From Ruminococcaceae bacterium P7 (GTDB lineage Bacteria > Bacillota > Clostridia > Oscillospirales > Acutalibacteraceae): a stretch of DNA of 48,968 nucleotides. The notes under the pieces were generated by a model. The model saw only the letters and a program-made list of their open reading frames with translations, was not told the origin of the DNA and searched no databases. Shown here piece by piece: positions 16,301 to 24,690 of this stretch. The stretch is taken from the NCBI GenBank assembly GCA_900100595.1, contig FMUA01000006.1:110817-159784 (forward strand), in the 5' to 3' direction. Every line of letters begins with the position of its first letter. The first letter of the stretch is position 1. Made by a program: the position numbers and the translations under genes.

Positions 16301-17953
16301 TTAACTGGCGATATAGAACTGAATCAGGGTCGCGTCAACAACGGTGATCTTGCCGTTGCCGTCCATATCAGCGATGCTCACGTCAATATTCTTCGCCTCG
16401 AGGTACTCGGCGACGTGCATCTGAATATAGGTTGCGTCCTTGATATCCACATAGTGATCCTTGTTCGCGTCACCCTTCTGATAGCCTGCGGGATTGGTTG
16501 TCGGGGAAACAGTGACATCGGGTTCGGTGGGCTTCGGAGTGGTGGGTTTGACGGTGGTGGGCGCCTGAGTCGGAGCCTGCGTGGGCTTCACGGTGGTGGG
16601 AGCCTGCGTCGGGGTCGGAGTGGTAGGTCTCACGGTCGGATCGGGCATATCGTCGGTTACCGTGTAGGTATAGGTTTTGCTGACAGTGGAGTTGTCGGAA
16701 GCCTGAACGAATACATTGACGGTATAGGTGCCCAGCTTGGTAAACACATAATCATAGGTGCTGTTGAGGGTGTAGTAGGGTGTGTTCTCAACGCCGTTGG
16801 GGTCGGATACGATATACTTGTAGAACAGCAGGTTGGTACCTGTCTGACCGCCGCCCGCAGATACGGAGATGGTGGTCTGGGCGTTTCTCTTGACGAGGTT
16901 GAGGTTCGCGGGAGTGACAGTCTTGATGACGGGCTTGGTAAGACCTGCGTCATTCTGTACGGTCACGCTCAGGGTCTTGCTCTTCTCGTTGCCCGCAGTG
17001 TCCTTGACGTCGAGGGTCAGGGTGTAGTTGCCCGCCTGGGTGGGCGTCCATGTCGCGGAGGATACGGTGCTGAAGCCCGCGATCTCGGACTCTGAGCCTG
17101 CGGCGTTCTTGACGCTGAAACGATAAGAAACCGTGCCGACCTTGCTGGTCGCGCTGGCGGTGAGACTGACCTCGGTGCCTGTGTAGACATCGCTGGTGGG
17201 ATCCGCAGCGAAGGAAACGATTCTCAGGTCGCTGAAATCGGGATCTTCCCACTGGGAGGTCGCATAGTTAAACATCATACCGTTCTGGACAGTGAGATCG
17301 GCAGTCTTGCCACTGTCGCTGCCGGGATTGAAAATACACTTCGCAAAGGTTTGGGAAGTCTGATACATCCATACGCCTTCGCCGGCTTCTGTCATAGAGG
17401 CGCCCGGCCACTGGGCGTTATTGCCCTGGTTGTCCGTCCACATGTAGCATTTGGGGGCAGACCAGTTCGCGGTGTTCTTGAAATAAACAAGCGTGCCGTT
17501 GCCGGGATCGGGAGCGGAAGTGGGATCGGGAGTCTGGGTGGGTGTGGGCGCATCGGTATAATCCGACCATGTTCCCGTTTTCAGATCATAAATCTTGCCG
17601 GTACCGGGATAAGACAAATCAGAAGTCTGATTTCCCGAACCGCTGTTGCCGTTATTGAAAATAATCTTTGAAAAGTTGCCGGTAACCGTATAAGAATATA
17701 CGTCATCCTTCACTGCCTGCATTGCCGCACCGGGCCACTGTGCGTTGTTGCCCTGATTGTCGGTCCACATGTAGCAGTGAAGATTGGTCCAGCCGTTGTT
17801 TGCTTTGACATAGACAGTGTCGCCCGATGCCCCTACCGGTTCCGATTCGTCTTCCGTCGCGGCAAATACGCTGACCGCGCCTGTGAATACAGTGGTCAAA
17901 ATCAGAGCCAAGCAGAGAACGAGGCAAAGAAATTTGTGCTCTTTTCTTACCAT
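16301..17953 (-). CDS. Dockerin protein with two starch-binding (CBM26-like) modules
   Basis: A 550-residue secreted protein without a catalytic domain. The signal peptide covers about 1-32. Two modules share the strict pattern CYMWTDNQGNNAQWPGA (about 38-122 and 143-225) and look like CBM26 starch-binding modules, joined by a Pro/Thr linker. Two immunoglobulin or PKD-like domains follow (about 230-330 and 335-430), then a Thr/Pro linker and a complete dockerin at about 490-550, with both loops (GDANKDHYVDIKDAT and ADMDGNGKITVVDAT). The ATG at 17953 follows GGAGG; an upstream GTG overlaps that site. With the amylase downstream it forms a starch operon. The likely role is to bind starch and dock on a cohesin scaffold, as in the R. 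bromii amylosome. Confidence 0.9.
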   Translation of the reverse strand: MVRKEHKFLCLVLCLALILTTVFTGAVSVFAATEDESEPVGASGDTVYVKANNGWTNLHCYMWTDNQGNNAQWPGAAMQAVKDDVYSYTVTGNFSKIIFNNGNSGSGNQTSDLSYPGTGKIYDLKTGTWSDYTDAPTPTQTPDPTSAPDPGNGTLVYFKNTANWSAPKCYMWTDNQGNNAQWPGASMTEAGEGVWMYQTSQTFAKCIFNPGSDSGKTADLTVQNGMMFNYATSQWEDPDFSDLRIVSFAADPTSDVYTGTEVSLTASATSKVGTVSYRFSVKNAAGSESEIAGFSTVSSATWTPTQAGNYTLTLDVKDTAGNEKSKTLSVTVQNDAGLTKPVIKTVTPANLNLVKRNAQTTISVSAGGGQTGTNLLFYKYIVSDPNGVENTPYYTLNSTYDYVFTKLGTYTVNVFVQASDNSTVSKTYTYTVTDDMPDPTVRPTTPTPTQAPTTVKPTQAPTQAPTTVKPTTPKPTEPDVTVSPTTNPAGYQKGDANKDHYVDIKDATYIQMHVAEYLEAKNIDVSIADMDGNGKITVVDATLIQFYIAS

Positions 17954-18165
17954 AGTGATGTTCCTCCACACTTCTAAATGTTGCGTTCGAGCAGCATAGA
18001 CTACCCTATATTTACTATTTTATCATACATTATTTTGATTTCGGCTTATTTCCGAAAAAGAAATTTTCGATTTTTATGCCGACGAAATATTCACGTTAAT
18101 TTTGTGCACATTTACAAGAAAATGTCTTTACAGAACCCTGACGAAGAATGTACATCTCATTTCGG

Positions 18166-19437
18166 TTATGAATTGCCGGTTTTTATCCGTTCCCAATAGG
18201 CGCGGAACGCCTGCTCGTTCTTGTTGTCGCCGAATTGATAGTAAACCGTCTCCTTCAGCGCGTCGGGGAGGTATTGCTGGGGAATGTAGTGATTGGGATA
18301 GCTGTGCGGATAGAGGTAGTGCTGACCCTTGTTCGGGTTGTCCTCACCGTCGTAGTGCATATTCTGCAGCTGACGCGGAACGGGACCGATATTGCCGCGC
18401 CTGATGTCGCGCATGGCGGCGTCGATCGCGCAGATTCCCGAGTTGGACTTCGGCGCGTTGCAGACCATGATGACCGCGTCCGCGAGCGGAATCCGCGCTT
18501 CGGGAAGTCCGACCGCAAGCGCAATATCGACGCAGGATTTGACGATCGGGATCAGCTGCGGATAGGCTAGTCCGACGTCCTCGCAGGCGCAGACCATCAG
18601 ACGGCGGCACGCGGACGGCAAATCTCCTGCCTCCAGCAGTCTGCCGAGATAATGAACAGCAGCGTCGGGATCGGAACCGCGCATACTTTTCTGATACGCC
18701 GAAACGATGTCATAATGCTCATCGCCGTCCTTGTCGTAGCGCATGGAGCTTTTCTGGGCGAGCTGTTCGGCGGTTTCTATTAATATGTGCTTTTCTCCGT
18801 CAACACAGTCGGTCGCGATGGCGGCAAGCTCGAGTGCGTTCATCGCCTTGCGGACGTCGCCGCCGCAGCCGAGCGCGATTTTTTCGGCACAGCCGTCCTC
18901 CAGTGTAATTGCGATCCCCTGCTCCTCCGCGAGCATGGAAGCCGCACGGGTTACGGCTCTTGTTACCTCCTCGGGCTCGACGGACTTGAACTCAAAGACC
19001 GTGGAACGGCTGAGAATCGCGTTATATACATAAAAATACGGATTCTCGGTGGTGGATGCGATCAGCGTGATGCTGCCATTTTCGATATACTCGAGCAGCG
19101 TCTGCTGCTGCTTCTTGTTGAAATACTGGATCTCGTCGAGATAGAGCAGGATGCCGTTGAGCCCTTCAAAGGTATCGAGCTGTGCGACGATCGCCTTGAT
19201 ATCGGCAGTGGAAGCGGTGGTGCCGTTGAGCTTTTTGAGGGTTTTGTTTGTCTTTTTCGCGATATAGGTCGCGAGCGTCGTCTTGCCGACGCCCGAGGGA
19301 CCGTAGAATATCAGATTGGGAATAGAGCCGCTCTCGATGATTTTCCGCAGAGGCTTTCCCTGCCCGAGCAGGTGCTTCTGACCGACGATATCGTCGAGAC
19401 TCTGCGGACGGAAACGGTCAGCCAACGGTTTGAGCAT
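18166..19437 (-). CDS. rarA: Replication-associated recombination protein A (AAA ATPase)
   Basis: RarA/MgsA acts at stalled replication forks. Of its 423 residues the AAA module has Walker A GPSGVGKTT and Walker B LYLDEIQYFN, followed by the sensor STTENP. The C-terminal part (RRLMVCACEDVG, then GQHYLYPHSYPNHYIPQQY) is the RarA tetramerisation domain. The ATG at 19437 is preceded by GAGGTGAT. A terminator-like hairpin sits only 13 bases upstream of the start codon, suggesting control by premature termination or dependence on a very short leader. Confidence 0.96.
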   Translation of the reverse strand: MLKPLADRFRPQSLDDIVGQKHLLGQGKPLRKIIESGSIPNLIFYGPSGVGKTTLATYIAKKTNKTLKKLNGTTASTADIKAIVAQLDTFEGLNGILLYLDEIQYFNKKQQQTLLEYIENGSITLIASTTENPYFYVYNAILSRSTVFEFKSVEPEEVTRAVTRAASMLAEEQGIAITLEDGCAEKIALGCGGDVRKAMNALELAAIATDCVDGEKHILIETAEQLAQKSSMRYDKDGDEHYDIVSAYQKSMRGSDPDAAVHYLGRLLEAGDLPSACRRLMVCACEDVGLAYPQLIPIVKSCVDIALAVGLPEARIPLADAVIMVCNAPKSNSGICAIDAAMRDIRRGNIGPVPRQLQNMHYDGEDNPNKGQHYLYPHSYPNHYIPQQYLPDALKETVYYQFGDNKNEQAFRAYWERIKTGNS

Positions 19438-19450
19438 ATTATCACCTCAT

Positions 19451-19470
19451 AAAAAAGCGCCGGTGGGCGC
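19451..19470 (-). terminator. Terminator-like hairpin in the rarA leader
   Basis: On the minus strand GCGCC-CACC-GGCGC is followed at once by six T, then by the rarA ribosome binding site. An alternative pairing of AAAAAAGCG (19486-19478) with the GC tail and T-run is also possible, so two exclusive structures can be drawn. Confidence 0.6.
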
Positions 19471-19548
19471 GTTCTCCCGCTTTTTTAACGTTCATTTACG
19501 GAATCGTTCATCAGCAGCGGGACGGAAAAGTTTACTAAAATGTAAAAC

Positions 19549-19575
19549 GCAGAGGCGGAATTCCTCCGCCCCTGC
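19549..19575 (-). terminator. Hairpin terminator of glyA
   Basis: An 11-bp stem with one mismatch and a 5-base loop lies 12 bases after the glyA stop. The following minus-strand tail is T-containing but not a pure T-run. Confidence 0.6.
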
Positions 19576-19586
19576 CAATTCATTTC

Positions 19587-20843
19587 TTATTCGTAAAGGG
19601 GGTACTTTTTGCAAATGGCTTCTACGCCTGCTCTGACCTTATCCTTGCTGTTCTCGTAGTCGTTGAGAACGAGGGTGATGTACTCTGCGATCAGATCCAT
19701 ATCTTCTTCGTTGAGACCTCTGGTCGTCACCGCCGCAGTGCCGATTCTCACGCCGCTGGTGACGAACGGAGAACGGGGTTCACCGGGGATGGTGTTCTTG
19801 TTGACGGTGATATAGCAGTCGTCCAGACGCGCCTCGAGCTCCTTGCCCGTTACATCCATATCCTTGAGGTCGAGCAGAAGAACGTGGTTGTCGGTACCGC
19901 CCGAAACGAGCTTGCAGCCTCTCTTGAGAAGTCCGTCGGCAAGCGCCTTGCAGTTGGAAACGATCTTCGCGCCGTACTCCTTGAACTCGGGCTTGAGCGC
20001 CTCACCGAAGCAGACAGCCTTCGCAGCGATGGTGTGCATGAGAGGACCGCCCTGTGTACCGGGGAAAATCGCCTTGTCGATCTGCTTTGCGAACTCCTTG
20101 CGGCAGAGGATCAAACCGCCTCTGGGACCTCTGAGAGTCTTGTGAGTGGTGGTGGTGACGAATTCGCAGGAGGGTACGGGGTTGGGATGAACGCCCGCGG
20201 CAACAAGACCCGCGATGTGCGCCATATCGACCATCAGATAGGCGCCGACAGCATCGGCGATCTCTCTGAGCTTGGGGAAATCAATGATTCTGGGATAGGC
20301 GGACGCACCCGCGACGATCAGCTTGGGCTTGCATTCCTTGGCAAGCTCCATGACCTTGTCATAGTCAATTCTGTGTGTCACGCTGTCAACGCCGTAGGGT
20401 ACGAAGTTGAAGTACTTGCCCGAGATATTGACGGGTGAACCGTGTGTCAGGTGACCGCCCTCGTTGAGGTTCATGCCCATGACGGTATCGCCCGGCTCGA
20501 GCATCGCGAAATAAACGGCGGTGTTCGCCTGTGCGCCCGAGTGGGGCTGTACGTTGGCGTGCTCCGCGCCGAACAGCTCGCAGGCTCTCTGACGCGCGAT
20601 CTCCTCTACAACGTCGACGCACTCGCAGCCGCCGTAGTAGCGCTTTCCGGGATAACCCTCGGCGTATTTGTTGGTCAGGTGACTGCCCATCGCCGCCATC
20701 ACGGCAGGGCTGACAATATTCTCGCTGGCGATCAGCTCGAGGTTTCTGCGCTGTCTTTTCAGCTCGTCGTTCATGGCGTTTCCGACAGCGGGATCATACT
20801 CCATCAGGTATTCAAGAGACGCGATGTTGGTTAATTTGCTCAT
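19587..20843 (-). CDS. glyA: Serine hydroxymethyltransferase
   Basis: PLP enzyme that converts serine plus tetrahydrofolate to glycine plus methylene-THF, the main source of one-carbon units. Its 418 residues are normal. Seen are [35 protein letters not shown] and [14 protein letters not shown] with the PLP lysine. The ATG has an AAAGGGGAAG site. It stands as a single gene between its terminator and the 3' end of dusB; a TTGACA at the dusB end lacks a convincing -10 partner. No riboswitch is visible in the 68-base leader. Confidence 0.98.
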   Translation of the reverse strand: MSKLTNIASLEYLMEYDPAVGNAMNDELKRQRRNLELIASENIVSPAVMAAMGSHLTNKYAEGYPGKRYYGGCECVDVVEEIARQRACELFGAEHANVQPHSGAQANTAVYFAMLEPGDTVMGMNLNEGGHLTHGSPVNISGKYFNFVPYGVDSVTHRIDYDKVMELAKECKPKLIVAGASAYPRIIDFPKLREIADAVGAYLMVDMAHIAGLVAAGVHPNPVPSCEFVTTTTHKTLRGPRGGLILCRKEFAKQIDKAIFPGTQGGPLMHTIAAKAVCFGEALKPEFKEYGAKIVSNCKALADGLLKRGCKLVSGGTDNHVLLLDLKDMDVTGKELEARLDDCYITVNKNTIPGEPRSPFVTSGVRIGTAAVTTRGLNEEDMDLIAEYITLVLNDYENSKDKVRAGVEAICKKYPLYE

Positions 20844-20911
20844 TGTGTTACTTCCCCTTTGAATTGAATTTTGATTACTCTTTTTCTTTACTTTTCTTCT
20901 ATATTTCTATG

Positions 20912-21883
20912 TCAACCGCGCAGGACGCGGGATTTTAACTTGTACAGATCGTCCATTGACGAAAGCCTGCCTGCCTCGTTCCGCAGCGCGGCGGCACCGC
21001 GCATGCCCTTGAAGTAGCCGATGACAAGCTTTCTCGCCTGCTTCATGGCGATATATTCGCCCTTGTATTCGACCATTTTCGCCACATGAGCGACCATGAC
21101 GCCAAGCTTTTCCTCTAATGTCGGATAGGACAGCGGCTGTCCGGGATGCTCAAGATAGGACTTGATCTGCATGAAAAGCCACGGATTGCCCATGCTTGCC
21201 CTGCCGATCATCACCATGTCGCAGTCCGTGCGCTCCATGACCTCCTTCGCCTTTTGCGCAGAGTCGATATCGCCGTTCGCGATAACGGGTATGGAGACGG
21301 AGTGCCGCACCTGACGGATGATCTCGTAATCGACGGGCGGATGATAGAACTGCATACGCGTCCTGCCGTGTATGGTAATAGCGGACGCTCCCGCATGCTC
21401 GCAGATTTTCGCGATTTCCACAGCGTTGACGCTTTCGTCGTCCCAGCCCTTGCGGATTTTTACGGTGACGGGCACGTCGCTGACCGCTACGACCGCTCTG
21501 ACAATCTCTCCGCAGAGCTGCGGATGCCGCATCAGTGCGCTGCCGCTGCCGTTGCCGCTGATTTTCGGCGCAGGACAGCCCATATTGATATCAATGATAT
21601 CGGGATGGTTCTCCATCGCGTGCCGCGCCGCATCCGCCATGCAGGAAGGCTCGTCCCCGAAAATCTGGATGCCGCAGGGACGCTCCCGGGAGGATATTTC
21701 CATCAGCTCCTCGCTCTTTTTGCTGTGAAAGGAGAGCGCCTTGGAGCTGACCATCTCGCTGACGCAGTAGCCCGCGCCCATATCCATGCATAGCTCGCGG
21801 TAGACGCGGTCACTCACGCCCGCCATCGGAGCCAGCAATGCCGGCGAACGCAGAACCACACTGCCGATTTTACATTCCGTCAT
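20912..21883 (-). CDS. dusB: tRNA-dihydrouridine synthase
   Basis: FMN enzyme that reduces uridine to dihydrouridine in tRNA D-loops. The 323 residues show LLAPMAGVSDRVYR, DINMGCPAPKISGNGSG (with the catalytic Cys), TVKIRKGWDD, TIHGRTR and IANGDI, a DusB-like set. The start at 21883 overlaps the stop of the upstream surface protein (ATGA) and has no good site of its own, which points to translational coupling. A frame 30 codons longer lies inside the upstream gene and has no family similarity. Confidence 0.95.
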   Translation of the reverse strand: MTECKIGSVVLRSPALLAPMAGVSDRVYRELCMDMGAGYCVSEMVSSKALSFHSKKSEELMEISSRERPCGIQIFGDEPSCMADAARHAMENHPDIIDINMGCPAPKISGNGSGSALMRHPQLCGEIVRAVVAVSDVPVTVKIRKGWDDESVNAVEIAKICEHAGASAITIHGRTRMQFYHPPVDYEIIRQVRHSVSIPVIANGDIDSAQKAKEVMERTDCDMVMIGRASMGNPWLFMQIKSYLEHPGQPLSYPTLEEKLGVMVAHVAKMVEYKGEYIAMKQARKLVIGYFKGMRGAAALRNEAGRLSSMDDLYKLKSRVLRG

Positions 21884-22410
21884 ATGCGTCGTCTGCGCGA
21901 ACGATAGGCGCTCGCCTTGGTGCTTGCCGCGACGGAAATAATGACGATCACGCCCACCAGCACACAAATCCACGAAATGACACCGAAGGCGTAGTTGGTA
22001 GAATAGCTCTTTTCGCTGACTGTCTTCGGAATCGTCGGCGGTACGAACTCGGTGGTGTCGGGGTGATCGTCGATGATTCCTCCGCCGCCCTCGGTCACCG
22101 GCTCGGTCTGCACCTGCGGAAGCGTGGTCGGCGTCTCTGTGACAGGGACAGTCGTCGGCGGATCGGTAACAATCGGTTCCGTCACGGGAACCGTGGTTTG
22201 GATAGGGATAGTCTCGATCGGCGGATCTGTCTGAATCGGAGGGTCTGTGACTACCTGCTCCGTCACAACGGGATCAGGATTGGGATCGGGATCGGGATCA
22301 AAGGGCATCGGGTCGTCGCTCCCTGCGTAGGCGGTCACAAGTCCTCCTATACACAGAGTGACACCGCATAGTAAAGCTATGATTCTTTTAGGGAATTTTA
22401 ACGTTTTCAT
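21880..22410 (-). CDS. Pro/Thr-rich surface protein with C-terminal membrane anchor
   Basis: A 176-residue protein. Residues 1 to about 29 form a signal peptide (FPKRIIALLCGVTLCIGG, ending in TAYA). The middle (about 30-125) is a Pro/Thr/Asp linker with DPDPDPNPDP and repeated V-T-(D/E)-P-P units. A single hydrophobic helix (about 142-162) precedes a positive tail ending SRRRRI. So it should be anchored in the membrane with the linker outside. The ATG at 22410 follows AAGGGGG; an ATG seven codons upstream lacks a site. It is coupled to dusB, an unusual partner. No function is recognised. Confidence 0.8.
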   Translation of the reverse strand: MKTLKFPKRIIALLCGVTLCIGGLVTAYAGSDDPMPFDPDPDPNPDPVVTEQVVTDPPIQTDPPIETIPIQTTVPVTEPIVTDPPTTVPVTETPTTLPQVQTEPVTEGGGGIIDDHPDTTEFVPPTIPKTVSEKSYSTNYAFGVISWICVLVGVIVIISVAASTKASAYRSRRRRI

Positions 22411-22449
22411 CATCTTCCCCCTTGACTTCATTTTTGCACATATATATTA

Positions 22450-22478
22450 ATTATAGCAAAAACATCACTGCAATGCAA
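22450..22478 (-). promoter_or_regulatory. Promoter of the surface protein-dusB pair
   Basis: On the minus strand TTGCAT (22478-22473) and TATAAT (22455-22450) are 17 bp apart with an extended -10 TG. The predicted start near 22443 leaves about 33 bases before the chosen ATG at 22410, which supports that start. Confidence 0.75.
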
Positions 22479-22523
22479 GAGGAAACGAAAAAAATTCGTC
22501 GTGAACCGTCGTTTTGATGATTT

Positions 22524-23621
22524 CTATTCCGTCACGACCTTTGCGATCACATCCGCCAGACAAACTGCGGCACGCTGCGCTTCGTCGATCGAATTGGCGT
22601 CGGTGCCGATCTCAATGAGCAGCGAACCGTCGCAGATATACTCGTTGTAGGCGAAGAAATCAAAGCTCAGCGGCCGCATGAGATTGGGGTACATCTCCCC
22701 TGCGGCGTTTTGCAGCTTCAGAGCGAAATTGAGATTGTTCTGCCAGTTGTCAAAGCCTCTTTCTCCGTAGTAATCGCAGCCCGAAAGGATCATCATCTGC
22801 GCGGTCTTTTCTCCGTTCTGTCCGCATACGGTCTTGACCTTGTTATCCTCGCTCCCAAGGGCGTCCCTATGTATGTCGAGGACGATCTTGATATCTCCGT
22901 TTTCTTCCAGATCGGCATTGACGGTCTCGGCGCTGCGGTCATACGAGCCGTTATAGGTGGAATCGTGGACGGTCTTGTCATGCTGAACAGCGATACCCTG
23001 CTTTTCAAGCGCCTCGGCAAGCGCGTCTCCGACGCCGACGACATTGAAATCCTCATTCTGCGTATGGGAATAATAGCTCTCATAGAACCCGTCCGTATCC
23101 GCGTCAAGATATCCCTCACCCGTGTGGGTGTGGTAAATCAGCACCTGCGGCGTTTTGCTGTTTTTCTGCACGGAGAACGGAAGCGGCGCGTGGAGCAGCG
23201 CGTCAAAGTCAAAATCCAGCCCCGTCCGGTTCCATACCCAGCCGCTGCCCACCTGTGTTCCCGTGGAGAGAATGGTCTTTTCCGTGATATCATAGCGTGT
23301 CTCGCCGCTGTGATCCGCGAAGGAATCATAGTAGCCCGTCTTGTCCCGCTTCGTTTCGCTGTTCATTACCTGCCGTGCTTCGGAAGGCTTGGTTTCGGCA
23401 ACACTCTTTTCCTCGCGCTGTACCTGCGGAGCAGCGGTTGACGGCTCTGACGCGGGACGGTACCTGCCGTCCGTCAGGGTAAACGCCGCAGCCGCAAGGG
23501 CAGTATCATCGGATCCGAAGCACTCGGGAAGCCGCTGCGTCAGCGAAAAGCCCGCCGCAGCGATCATTGCGGCAGCCAGCACCGCCTTTGCCGCCAATAT
23601 GGCACGTCTGTGGATTTTCAC
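22524..23621 (-). CDS. spoIIP: Stage II sporulation protein P
   Basis: Cell-wall hydrolase (amidase and endopeptidase) that works with SpoIID and SpoIIM during forespore engulfment. It has 365 residues. One N-terminal hydrophobic segment (about 8-28) anchors it. After a low-complexity region the catalytic domain shows VLIYHTHTGEGY, HDSTYNGSYDRS, VLDIHRDA and late LLIEIGTDANS. The GTG at 23621 is chosen because GGAGGG lies 7 bases upstream; an ATG nine codons earlier has no site. It follows gpr by 57 bases, the usual Firmicute order. Confidence 0.95.
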   Translation of the reverse strand: MKIHRRAILAAKAVLAAAMIAAAGFSLTQRLPECFGSDDTALAAAAFTLTDGRYRPASEPSTAAPQVQREEKSVAETKPSEARQVMNSETKRDKTGYYDSFADHSGETRYDITEKTILSTGTQVGSGWVWNRTGLDFDFDALLHAPLPFSVQKNSKTPQVLIYHTHTGEGYLDADTDGFYESYYSHTQNEDFNVVGVGDALAEALEKQGIAVQHDKTVHDSTYNGSYDRSAETVNADLEENGDIKIVLDIHRDALGSEDNKVKTVCGQNGEKTAQMMILSGCDYYGERGFDNWQNNLNFALKLQNAAGEMYPNLMRPLSFDFFAYNEYICDGSLLIEIGTDANSIDEAQRAAVCLADVIAKVVTE

Positions 23622-23678
23622 ACTATCACCCTCCGCATTCAAACACACTCTCAGTTTATGCGCAGCGTTTACAAAATA

Positions 23679-24554
23679 TCACATCAGGGCGACAAGGTCG
23701 CTGAGCGCAAAGTCGTTTTGCATGGCTGCGTTGAGTGAAAAGCCGATCAGCCGCGCGGCACGCTCGGTCAGAAGATCGATCTCGTCGGGGATGACGACCA
23801 TCCGCCTTCCCTTCGGAGCTAGACGGGCGATCGCGTCGCTCTTGAAATCGCTGCCGAGCAGATCGTTTGCGAGCGTCTGCACGTCGACGACGGTCGGCAC
23901 TCCTATCGCGATAACCGGCACGCCGAGCGTTTCATGATTGATGCGGGTGCGGTGGTTGCCTACGCCCGCTCCGGGAGCGATCCCCGTATCACTGATCTGG
24001 AGGGTGCAACCGAGCCGCTCCAGACGGCGCGAAGCGAGAGCGTCGATCGCGATCACGGCGTTGGGACGGATGCGTTTGACGACGCTGAGCAGGTATTCTC
24101 CCGTCTCAATGCCCGTCTGACCCGTCACGCCCGTGCGCATGACGGCGACGGGACGCAGCCGCTCCAAGCCGGTCGCACGCGCGATCTCACCCGTCAGGTG
24201 ACGCGTCGCGAGCACGCGGGAGGCTGTTTTGGGACCGAGAGAATCGGGCGTTACCGCTTCATTTCCCAGTCCCGCAACAAGCAGAAGTCCGTTGACGGGA
24301 AGCAGGCGGCGAATCTCCCTGCCGATGGTCTGCAGACGCCCGTCGGTCGCGCTGACGTTGTCCGTCAGCGACGGCAGCTCCACCGTGATGTAGGTGCCGA
24401 TCTCTTTTCCGAGCGCCTGTCTCGCCCGTTCGGTACGGACGGTCATGCGGGAAATCGAAAGCCCGTTCTCATGATAGGTGCGGTAATCCATACCGCCGAC
24501 ATGCTCTCCGGCGATCTCTCTCGCTTCCACCGCAAGGTCAGTCCTCAATCGCAT
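23679..24554 (-). CDS. gpr: Germination protease (spore protease)
   Basis: Protease that degrades small acid-soluble proteins (SASPs) when spores germinate. It is made as a zymogen and cleaves its own N-terminal propeptide. The 291 residues match the family: RTDLAVEA near the start, VAGLGNEAVTPDSLGP, VMRTGVTGQTGIET, AIDALASR and ISDTGIAPGAGVGN. The ATG at 24554 stands 9 bases after GGGAGG; two ATGs just upstream are too close to that site. I could not find a clear sigma-F or sigma-G promoter upstream. Confidence 0.96.
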   Translation of the reverse strand: MRLRTDLAVEAREIAGEHVGGMDYRTYHENGLSISRMTVRTERARQALGKEIGTYITVELPSLTDNVSATDGRLQTIGREIRRLLPVNGLLLVAGLGNEAVTPDSLGPKTASRVLATRHLTGEIARATGLERLRPVAVMRTGVTGQTGIETGEYLLSVVKRIRPNAVIAIDALASRRLERLGCTLQISDTGIAPGAGVGNHRTRINHETLGVPVIAIGVPTVVDVQTLANDLLGSDFKSDAIARLAPKGRRMVVIPDEIDLLTERAARLIGFSLNAAMQNDFALSDLVALM

Positions 24555-24605
24555 TCGCATCATCCTCCCTGTTCCTGTTTTTCCCGCGTTGGAAGAGAAT
24601 TATTC

Positions 24606-24634
24606 TTTACAAATGCAATTTCATTTGTTATAAT
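24606..24634 (+). promoter_or_regulatory. Promoter of the dockerin C1 protease gene
   Basis: TTTACA (24606-24611) and TATAAT (24629-24634) are 17 bp apart, with an extended -10 TG. The start near 24641 leaves 50 bases of leader. Confidence 0.8.
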
Positions 24635-24690
24635 AATTTTAAGTATATTTACAAAACCAAATGATGAGATTCTACAAGGAAGATTATTAT

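Noticed and set aside
20844..20911. Glycine riboswitch before glyA
   Set aside because: Only 68 bases are available and no aptamer-like core is seen.
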